Assembly (NCBI RefSeq): GCF_004210375.1
Contig: NC_134837.1
Span: 163,659,310-163,723,309 of the forward strand
Source: Tachypleus tridentatus
Lineage: Eukaryota; Arthropoda; Merostomata; Xiphosura; Limulidae
Reading direction: 5' to 3'
DNA length: 64,000 bases
Shown: piece by piece, positions 60,701 to 64,000 of the stretch
Numbering within the stretch: the first letter of the stretch is position 1
How the letters are laid out: each line of letters begins with the position of its first letter
Notes under the pieces: model-generated
Databases searched by the model: none
Told to the model about the DNA's origin: nothing
The model's input: only the letters and a program-made list of their open reading frames with translations
Translations under genes and position numbers: made by a program

Positions 60701-63568
60701 AATTAAGCCATTACTATATTTAATTAAATTTGCCATTAAACTTATGCTATATGAAATGGAATCTATAATTTTTAAACACAATAAATTTTAATATTCTTCT
60801 GTTTTTTTTTTTTTTTTGGACATCTGCCTGTTGTGTTTATTTTTGCTTATGCCATTTTAAGAAGAGATAATTTACTGTTTTGGGGCATGTAGGAAATTAA
60901 AACATATTCACTGAAACATTCATTCTAATAACCATGAGACCAACAAAATTTGAAGAGAAAAACAACACACTACACTTCTTTATAATAGTCTCTAAACTAT
61001 GTTATATTTGCAGTGACATTTCATTTAATTGAAAGTTTTTGTTCTGTTGTTTACCAAGAATTTGTATGGAAAATTGTATGTACAGTGTTTGATTTTTCTT
61101 TCCAGAATATTAAGATATTTTAATAAATTTCAGATGGCTTATTTATGGCCTGTGGAGATGACACAGGACAAATATGGGTGTACAAAACAAACCAATATAA
61201 AAATCTATCTAAAAGTGGCATATTACAGACTCCAGCTTATATTCTTTCTTGGCCTGATCTTACTTTTGACAGCTCAGATCAACATCAGTTTTCACTACAA
61301 CTGGATGAGGTAGCTATCTAGTTTTGTTACATGAAATGTATATACATTTTCTTTGTTAAAATTGTAAACAGTTTTTTTACCCCACTCCAGTAAATTCAGC
61401 AATTTTAAATTTCAGTTCCTTGCAAAAATATTCACTCCCCTGTAGAGTTTCCAAATTTTGTTGCATTCTGAGCTTGCACTCATGAAACTTTCAAAAATAA
61501 CTATGTAATTAGAGCCAGAGCCATACTGGCATGGTCTCAAAAGAAAGTGAATGTCTTTGAATGGCCCAGTGAAATTACTGTTTTGAATCCACTAGAAAAT
61601 TTATGGTGAGTTGTGAGGATTTCAATCCGTTGACAATCCCCAATGAATTTGTCAGATTTAAAACAATTTTGCCAGTAAATGGGCAAAAATTATACTATCT
61701 CATTGTGTAAATCTGGTACAGAGCTATTCAAAAAGATTTATGTCAATAACTGTTGCCAAAGGTGCTTCCACAAAGTACTGATGTAGTTGGCTGAATACTA
61801 TGCAATCAGCAAATTTCAATTTGTATATATTTTTTTTGCTGGTTTTTCTGACATTCATCCTCCCTCATATATAACAGCGTTAAGAGTGATCATTAAGGTT
61901 TTGAATAAAAACAAGTTCATTAAAAAGCATTATTTACATTATTTATATTTCATAAGAATGTGAAGTTATTGGTGGGAGATAAATACTTTTGCAAGGCAGT
62001 GAAGTTTGACAAAATAACTGATGTTTCCAGTAGAGTAGCTTAATTCCACTTACATAATAGTGCTTCTCAACAACTACTGCCCTCTGTATGCACAAATCTT
62101 CATTTGCAACTAGTCTTGTGCTTTCACTCACATTGATGTGTTTGCATGTGTTACATCTACATAGTTGGATGCAAAAGAGCATGCAACAATCCTCCTGGCA
62201 CGGCTGACTCTTTAAACTCTAGAAACCAGTCTTCACTTCTGATTCCTGGATTTGAAGTGACGAATGTAGGGACCCTCCTCCCACTGTCGTGTAGATCAAG
62301 ATGATTCATTTCAAGTACCACCTGGTTTTGGGCTGTAGTTGACCCACTACTCATAGTGTGCCATGCCCTAATCACTCTACACCATCAGCATGTGCAAGGT
62401 TTTTTGGATGTCCATGGACTCTTTTTGAATGGTCCATGGTGGGATTGTGGTTTCAGAATTATAATGCTGAAATCAAAGGTTCAATTCCCCCTCGGTAGAC
62501 ACAGCAAATAGCCCAAAGTGGCTTTACTATAACAAAATATACATAACATCTTTGAAGGGTATTGATCTAGGTAACTTTCCACCAGTACCTCCACCATTTC
62601 AATATAAGATTCTAGCTATTATGTAGACAGAGGTAAGCTATCATATTGAAAATTAACACTCTTCTTGCACTGAAAATGTATTTTCTGTAGATGCCTCTAA
62701 TCACACTTCCCACATGTCCTTCCCACTTTCGGTGTTTCCTTTAGGCCTAGTTTCTAAGTTAAAATTAGGGTTCACAGTATAAAGGATGTCAGCTGCACTA
62801 GAACGGTGTGTTTCATGCTCAGTTGCATGCTACAATACAGCTTCAATGTATAAACACATGGATGTAGGTGGGGGCACAAGTCTATTGGTGAGCAAAACTT
62901 TGTGCATGCAGAGAGATTTGCTGTTGAATAAACCTGTATGTAAGACGATGTAAGTTATCTGTTGCAAATATATTTTCAGTGTAGGAAAATGTTAACTTTA
63001 ATCTTTATATCAGTGAGAAAAAATTATGTCTAATTGATAGAATATTAAAAATGTGGTTTGGTATAGTGTACATATAAAGTAGAAAATATAAAATGTGAAA
63101 ATCTGTTACATAAAATTAAATATTTGTTACACATAAATAAATAAATTTAAGTGTTACAGTTATGAAACTGGTAGTTATTTGTTTTGTTTGAAAATAAAAT
63201 AATGTATTTATTAACACATTGGCTCCTACATGCCTCACTGGCAAGTCATGTTCTGTTTTCTTTTTAAAAAGCCATTTATTGGCTGGGACACAGTGGCTAC
63301 ATATACACTCTTCCTAAAAAAAAAGTAATTGTAAAATGACCAGTGGAACCCTAGAAAATATTGGCAAAGTAGGCTTAGGAGTCAACGTGTTAAATTCTGC
63401 TGAATAATGTTTAAGTGTTTCTTGATTTCATGTTTAATGTTAATTGTTTTAACTGTTCTTTTTATTTCTCAGGTGTTAGTTAATTCTGTGACAGTAAGTG
63501 AAGATGGACAATTTTTGATTGCATGTACCAGCAAGAATTTAGTTTGTTTATGGAAGGCTGTGAAATAA
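21964..63568 (+). CDS. LRWD1: LRWD1/ORCA orthologue: leucine-rich repeat and WD40 protein, complete 14-exon gene
   Basis: Fourteen exons (21964-22031, 29463-29685, 34022-34138, 43905-44054, 44727-45170, 45383-45500, 47154-47260, 49755-49953, 53356-53431, 55332-55469, 55967-56067, 56574-56732, 61134-61309, 63473-63568) join in frame to 723 residues; human LRWD1 has 647. Leucine-rich repeats fill about 17-120, a linker with a basic S/T-P-rich part spans about 187-334, and a WD40 propeller covers about 340-723. Diagnostic blocks are LRCHSRNNNPED, ATCGGNLVCLIDCESG, HLWDVGIP, LLVGCEGGLFGWD and FMACGDDTGQIWVY. LRWD1 (ORCA) binds the origin recognition complex and repressive histone marks and stabilises ORC on chromatin; that role is inferred from family. 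All junctions are GT-AG. Introns range from 0.2 to about 9.8 kb and are swollen by transposons. Confidence 0.95.
22108..22233. repeat. inverted repeat just after LRWD1 exon 1
   Basis: Perfect 14-bp arms TTAGACTTAGAAGT (22108-22121) and ACTTCTAAGTCTAA (22220-22233) enclose about 98 bases. The interior contains an 18-bp perfect palindrome, TACAGTGTTAACACTGTA. It could be a small MITE or an intronic hairpin; no other copy is seen here. Confidence 0.6.
24509..24586. mobile_element. 78-bp mariner deletion derivative (MITE)
   Basis: It begins CAGGGTGTTCGGTAAGTCAC and ends in the inverted counterpart, with TA on each side. Its first about 45 bases match the left end, and its last about 33 the right end, of the 1.2-kb mariner at 41979-43186; the whole transposase is missing. 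Confidence 0.88.
26226..26633. mobile_element. mariner-type MITE keeping the transposase start
   Basis: Terminal inverted repeats TTGGGTTGAGGAATAATTCA (left) and the complement of TTAGGTTGAGGAATAATTTG (right) are flanked by TA at 26224-26225 and 26634-26635. The plus strand at 26398-26453 encodes MECQVDKIEHFRHHLLFAFN, which resembles the N-terminus of SETMAR-type mariner transposases, then runs into unrelated sequence. Confidence 0.8.
26666..28232. mobile_element. piggyBac-like non-autonomous element, 1567 bp
   Basis: It is bounded by TTAA at 26662-26665 and 28233-28236, with inverted ends CCCTTTCACAA and TTGTGAAAGGG. TTAA target use and a CCC start are piggyBac traits. No transposase remains; the 75-codon ORF at 27550 is not recognisable. 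Inverted partial copies lie at 37437-38640, 47480-47806 and 48204-48690. Confidence 0.8.
28608..28718 (+). repeat. SINE family 1, decayed 3' half
   Basis: TTGCTTTCCCTCTATTTGAC..AAATTAAGGACTGCAGCAGATAACC follows the order of the family-1 body and tail with many substitutions. Confidence 0.6.
28885..28945 (+). repeat. SINE family 2 tail fragment
   Basis: GACAGAGCACAGATAGTCC then TTTGTGTAGCTTTTTGCTTAA, the family-2 3' end only. Confidence 0.6.
29463..29685 (+). CDS. LRWD1: LRWD1 exon 2 (leucine-rich repeats)
   Basis: The acceptor is tttctag|T and the donor CTCTCT|gtaaat. It encodes three leucine-rich repeat units: LESLDISGNHLRSIP, LKVLNCEDNMIQDIS and LKELFLTGNPLS. It ends in phase 0. Confidence 0.95.
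30433..30460. repeat. 28-bp hairpin
   Basis: CCATGTCACTC, six bases, GAGTGACATGG: perfect 11-bp arms. Function unknown. Confidence 0.6.
31613..32125 (+). repeat. local direct duplication, two copies of about 170 bp
   Basis: 31613-31780 and 31953-32125 align in order: 'gtgatgacat..agttctttagat.aaa', 'ttatct.taaa', 'catctgag.ag', 'tgtacttctca.tg.aaaataagga.cacctc' and 'gctaaa'. The start-to-start distance is about 340 bp. They may be decayed terminal repeats of the adjacent retroelement or a simple segmental duplication. Confidence 0.65.
32200..33400 (+). mobile_element. CT-rich retroelement relic, possibly DIRS-type
   Basis: A strand-biased pyrimidine-rich block with several short open frames. 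The frame ending at 33231 reads LNLHLYTDISLSGWSISLL then GMFSSHIS, resembling the RNase H part of DIRS-type elements (L-TDAS-x-GWG .. G-WS .. HIN). Stops interrupt all frames. Family assignment rests on this one motif. Confidence 0.45.
33695..33720. repeat. (GT)n microsatellite
   Basis: Thirteen uninterrupted GT units followed by ATATAC, in LRWD1 intron 2. Confidence 0.95.
34022..34138 (+). CDS. LRWD1: LRWD1 exon 3 (LRR cap)
   Basis: 39 codons, acceptor tttcag|AAT, donor CCACAA|gtgagt. It encodes AVAQLPTLVYLDGRD, the usual capping motif after leucine-rich repeats, then a charged helix. Confidence 0.93.
36243..36312 (+). repeat. SINE family 3 tail
   Basis: GTGGACTCAGCAGATAGCCC then GTGTGACTTTGCTCTAAGAA and a CACACACA tail; only the 3' part is preserved. 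Confidence 0.7.
37437..38640. mobile_element. piggyBac-like element, partial copy (inverted relative to 26666-28232)
   Basis: It begins at TTAA (37433-37436) with CCCTCTCCATATGG. Blocks then match the complement of the intron-1 copy in order, for example AAATACTAGTCCACTAAAACACAG near 38268 against CTGTGTTTTAGTGGACTAGTATTT near 27337. The far end is lost around 38640. Confidence 0.7.
38026..38051. repeat. (TA)n microsatellite
   Basis: About 13 TA units inside the piggyBac-like copy. Confidence 0.9.
38670..38890 (+). repeat. unclassified interspersed repeat (copy 2)
   Basis: Counterpart of 8395-8590, in the same orientation, with matching blocks in order including the A-run at 38763-38774. 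Confidence 0.5.
39000..41560 (+). mobile_element. CT-rich retroelement relic, possibly DIRS-type (second copy)
   Basis: A long pyrimidine-biased plus-strand block. In shifting frames, 39300-39500 reads SQFQKFLVDAFGITF then FPFQSSVPHPLAF, resembling the 'VDLFAT..N..P.F.SP.PDP.A' segment after RNase H in DIRS-type elements. The rest is interrupted by stops. Limits are approximate; LRWD1 exon 3 lies between this and the 32200 relic, so they are separate insertions. Confidence 0.45.
41979..43186 (-). mobile_element. mariner-family DNA transposon, 1208 bp
   Basis: Terminal inverted repeats of about 26 bp (CAGG(A/G)TGTTT(G/A)GAAAGTCA and complement) are bounded by TA at 41977-41978 and 43187-43188. 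The interior is one nearly continuous minus-strand transposase frame. It lies antisense in LRWD1 intron 3. Confidence 0.93.
42067..43116 (-). pseudogene. mariner-like transposase with three in-frame stops
   Basis: From ATG at 43116 one frame of about 350 codons runs to TAA at 42069-42067 without a frameshift. It is broken only by TGA at 43030-43032, 42691-42693 and 42619-42621. Helix-turn-helix segments (GRPAKLSEEKLLVIADSV, SLRKLAQQHDIG) precede the catalytic domain, with D in FFIDEAWF, D in WFQQDDATAH and D in SPDLNSPDFYLWG. I count 38 residues between the last two catalytic aspartates, longer than the 34 of classical mariner. Few mutations suggest recent activity. Confidence 0.9.
43905..44054 (+). 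CDS. LRWD1: LRWD1 exon 4
   Basis: 50 codons, acceptor acatag|GTG, donor TACAAG|gtatgc. A predicted helical linker (VTRVWEEYFANQ..VLKQLIRQLRR) follows the LRR cap, as in vertebrate LRWD1. Phase 0 on both sides. Confidence 0.92.
44727..45170 (+). CDS. LRWD1: LRWD1 exon 5 (basic, S/T-P-rich linker)
   Basis: 148 codons (residues 187-334), acceptor tttcag|GTT, donor TGTGAG|gtaaaa. A low-complexity, lysine- and serine-rich, probably disordered region. It holds five S/T-P-x-K sites (T207, S234, S244, S263, T286) and one further T-P (T256). Phase 0 on both sides. Confidence 0.93.
45383..45500 (+). CDS. LRWD1: LRWD1 exon 6 (start of WD40 region)
   Basis: It encodes HIFLRCHSRNNNPEDSETQ and VWRSAFEPD, strongly conserved at the start of the LRWD1 WD domain. 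The acceptor is caccag|CTA and the donor AACAAAG|gttagt; it ends in phase 1. Confidence 0.95.
47154..47260 (+). CDS. LRWD1: LRWD1 exon 7 (WD repeat)
   Basis: It encodes TIVATCGGNLVCLIDCESG and VIKRYKH, matching the first propeller blade of LRWD1. The acceptor is ttttag|GT and the donor CAAGAG|gtgaga. Confidence 0.95.
47480..47806. mobile_element. piggyBac-like element fragment
   Basis: It matches the complement of 26666-26960: AATAGACTATATTCACAAACA and TATGCAAATGTGCACATGAA with its neighbours correspond block by block. It ends in CACGAAAGGATCAA, a decayed version of the GTGAAAGGGTTAA end. It lies in LRWD1 intron 7. Confidence 0.65.
48204..48690. mobile_element. piggyBac-like element fragment
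   Basis: It starts TTTAACCATTTCCAGACG and follows the order of the 37437 copy: GAACTTTATTGAACTACTAT, 'tgtgtatgttgcaaggtatg', 'aaattagatatctgtggtgtcaaa' and 'gtgacgtgaataaccaatc'. Only this end of the element is present. It lies in LRWD1 intron 7. Confidence 0.7.
49755..49953 (+). CDS. LRWD1: LRWD1 exon 8 (WD repeats)
   Basis: It encodes DFYTLCWTSV, LLAVGGRAKDICLLHP and AHTQSINSLLFHP, two WD-blade units. The acceptor is ttctag|GAT and the donor TTACTTA|gtaagt; it ends in phase 1. Confidence 0.95.
51359..51470 (+). repeat. SINE family 2 with target duplication
   Basis: It runs from GGCCTCCCAGTAGTC through a B-box-like GGTTTTGATACTC to CATAGATAGCCC..GTGTAGCTTTGTGCTT and an A-rich tail. CTGTTGGT is duplicated at 51351-51358 and 51471-51478. 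Confidence 0.8.
53356..53431 (+). CDS. LRWD1: LRWD1 exon 9 (WD dipeptide)
   Basis: 25 codons: SGGEDRKVHLWDVGIPSLP, with a canonical WD dipeptide and the family-specific VGIP. The acceptor is acttag|GT and the donor TGTCA|gtaagt; it ends in phase 2. Confidence 0.95.
55332..55469 (+). CDS. LRWD1: LRWD1 exon 10
   Basis: It encodes QKLMTLEIGYIVLQMVFS and HLLVGCEGGLFGWDLPKAP, where GCEGG..WD is diagnostic for LRWD1. The acceptor is gtatag|G and the donor GTTATTAG|gtactg. Confidence 0.95.
55470..56573 (+). other. LRWD1 introns 10 and 11
   Basis: Intron 10 (55470-55966) and intron 11 (56068-56573): AT-rich, nothing recognised. Confidence 0.5.
55967..56067 (+). CDS. LRWD1: LRWD1 exon 11
   Basis: It encodes NPAVIYQLPK..HKIVDGLALLSADRF, matching the VDGLAF segment of relatives. 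The acceptor is gtccag|A and the donor AGATTTG|gtaatg; it ends in phase 1. Confidence 0.92.
56574..56732 (+). CDS. LRWD1: LRWD1 exon 12
   Basis: It encodes VKYSGSGRIYICSL..VQLAALETMEWSKCDTDYLAL, a WD blade with the conserved LxxLxWS. The acceptor is tattag|CT and the donor CACATAG|gtgata. Confidence 0.94.
57000..60080 (+). mobile_element. non-LTR retrotransposon (I/jockey-type), long decayed copy
   Basis: Same family as 13226-15340, here with the 5' region. In order: a GC-richer leader (57000-57500), ORF1 with zinc knuckles (57569-58140), RT remnants (KFMGLIFDRKLAFFPDIKQL near 58545, SALKMLDPVYHQRLQLCTGA near 58750), RNase H (ISIYVDGSKSGHSV near 59170) and its end (PSHVGIHRNKLADS near 59470). 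The 3' tail at 60034-60080 ends AATAAATGCCAACTGACC. It is missing the central RT with its catalytic box and has many stops and frameshifts. It lies in the sense orientation of LRWD1 intron 12. Confidence 0.88.
57569..58140 (+). pseudogene. non-LTR ORF1 (gag-like) remnant with zinc knuckles
   Basis: The frame 57569-57889 encodes SPFLILKGLEGLLAFPKSVK and VSAVRRISIRKDGI, typical of the RRM-like part of arthropod I/jockey ORF1. After a frameshift near 57890 come PNPVRCVQCQQFGHLNTSCC and further Cys/His clusters up to NCNGSHPSYFHSCPRW, matching CCHC knuckles that bind element RNA. Confidence 0.82.
60313..60447 (+). repeat. SINE family 2 with target duplication
   Basis: It contains CAGCACAGTGGTATGTCTGA, GGTTTTGATATCC and AGCATAGATAGCC..GTGTAGCTTTGTGCTT. 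CAACATGAA flanks it at 60304-60312 and 60448-60456. Confidence 0.82.
61134..61309 (+). CDS. LRWD1: LRWD1 exon 13
   Basis: It encodes DGLFMACGDDTGQIWVY and LQTPAYILSWPDL, matching the LCGDEEGNVWLYD and LQAPTQILKWP blocks of vertebrate LRWD1. The acceptor is tttcag|AT and the donor GATGAG|gtagct; it ends in phase 0. Confidence 0.95.
61413..62001 (+). mobile_element. Tc1-like element, internally deleted relic
   Basis: The ends are CAGTTCCTTGCAAAAATATT and the complement of CACTGCCTTGCAAAAGTATT. Inside, the plus strand reads NVFEWPSEITVLNPLENLW, the end of a Tc1 transposase catalytic domain, with stops after it. The first two-thirds of the transposase is deleted. No TA duplication is clear. Confidence 0.82.
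62434..62545 (+). repeat. SINE family 3 (tRNA-derived)
   Basis: GAATTATAATGCTGAAATCA, B-box-like GGTTCAATTCCCC, CAGCAAATAGCCC and GTGGCTTTACTATAACAAAA. The most complete family-3 copy here. Confidence 0.75.
63215..63389. mobile_element. short TTAA-flanked MITE (piggyBac-like), 175 bp
   Basis: TTAA at 63211-63214 and 63390-63393 flank inverted ends CACATTGGCTCCTA and TAGGAGTCAACGTG (complement CACGTTGACTCCTA). A sub-terminal inverted pair, CACTGG..CCAGTG, is also present. Its ends differ from those of the 26666-28232 family. It lies 80 bases upstream of LRWD1 exon 14. Confidence 0.82.
63473..63568 (+). CDS. LRWD1: LRWD1 exon 14 (C-terminus and stop)
   Basis: It encodes VLVNSVTVSEDGQFLIACT and KNLVCLWKAVK, then TAA at 63566-63568. 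This is the closing WD blade. The acceptor is tctcag|GTG. Confidence 0.95.
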   Translation: MLVNSVTVSEDGQFLIACTSKNLVCLWKAVK

Positions 63569-63590
63569 TACTCATTCACACTAGTTTATC

Positions 63591-63596
63591 AATAAA
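63591..63596 (+). other. candidate polyadenylation signal of LRWD1
   Basis: AATAAA 22 bases after the stop codon would give a very short 3' UTR. Other AATAAA hexamers (for example near 63817) are possible alternatives. Confidence 0.5.
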
Positions 63597-64000
63597 CTGA
63601 TATTATAGAAGATACATTGTGACAGTTTGTTTTTTAATGATTTTAAGATAATTTTTTATGTTCAGAACATAACTTTCAATATTGTTATGTAAATATATTT
63701 CTATATATAAATATATATATAAAACGAGTAATAATTTTACTTATTGAAGTTTTTTACATATAAAGATATTTGTTGAAATAGACTTAATATTACAAGATTT
63801 TGTAACTATTGCATAAAATAAATTCATTTACAGAAGGTTATTATTTCTGTGGGTTATTTTTTTTGTCCAAATATAGTTAATTTTGGTTTGTAAATCAAAC
63901 TCTAGAAGCTGTGACATATAAATGATAAGCACATACTTAGATTGAAAGCACAAAAAAATTAAATGGTGGTTGCTTTATTTCTATAAGTCACTACCTTAAG
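63597..64000. other. downstream of LRWD1, no feature seen
   Basis: AT-rich DNA with a short (TA)-rich patch near 63700-63722; no ORF or repeat recognised. Confidence 0.4.

Larger units (their letters stand above)
61310..63472 (+). other. LRWD1 intron 13
   Basis: GT..AG intron. It contains a deleted Tc1, a SINE and a TTAA MITE, each listed. The stretches 62010-62430 and 62550-63205 hold nothing recognised. Confidence 0.6.

Noticed and set aside
61029..61313. 94-codon plus ORF
   Set aside because: It overlaps LRWD1 exon 13 in a different frame; the exon frame carries the WD40 similarity.
1..64000. CRISPR arrays, bacterial operons, phage or plasmid features
   Set aside because: No regularly spaced direct repeats and no prokaryotic gene structure; introns and SINEs show a eukaryotic nuclear source.

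Overview
This is an AT-rich animal nuclear sequence. It has spliced genes with GT-AG introns, kilobase-scale introns and dense transposon remains, with no operons, ribosome binding sites or CRISPR. The commonest repeat is a tRNA-derived SINE of a type I associate with horseshoe crabs (Limulus/Tachypleus group). A merostome chelicerate is therefore the likeliest source; that is inference from recognition, not from a search.

Two host genes can be rebuilt completely, and they lie head to head. On the minus strand, five exons between 10180 and 446 encode a 343-residue SLC10 (sodium/bile-acid cotransporter family) membrane protein. On the plus strand, 14 exons between 21964 and 63568 encode a 723-residue LRWD1/ORCA orthologue: N-terminal leucine-rich repeats, a basic Ser/Thr-Pro-rich linker and a C-terminal WD40 propeller. 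Its known relatives stabilise the origin recognition complex on heterochromatin. All exon junctions of both genes keep frame and use GT..AG.

The 11.8 kb between the two start codons is mostly mobile DNA: a Tc1-like relic (about 11066-11700), a 5'-truncated non-LTR retrotransposon (13226-15340, minus), a Tc1 element (16104-17308) in the exact middle of a 366-bp palindromic MITE, and a degenerate hAT element (18928-21589) with 8-bp target duplications and a SINE inside it.

The LRWD1 introns carry the rest. Intron 1 has a 78-bp mariner deletion derivative, a mariner-type MITE and a 1.57-kb TTAA-flanked piggyBac-like element. Introns 2 and 3 have CT-rich DIRS-type retroelement relics, a second piggyBac-like copy and a nearly intact mariner (41979-43186) nested in another inverted repeat. 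Intron 7 has two further piggyBac-like fragments. Intron 12 has a long decayed non-LTR element (about 57000-60080). Intron 13 has a deleted Tc1 and a second TTAA MITE.

No unknown multi-gene system is visible. The most interesting signals are the 3' tail shared by the SINEs and the non-LTR element, transposons sitting at or near the centres of palindromes, and a cluster of five S/T-P-x-K sites in one LRWD1 exon.
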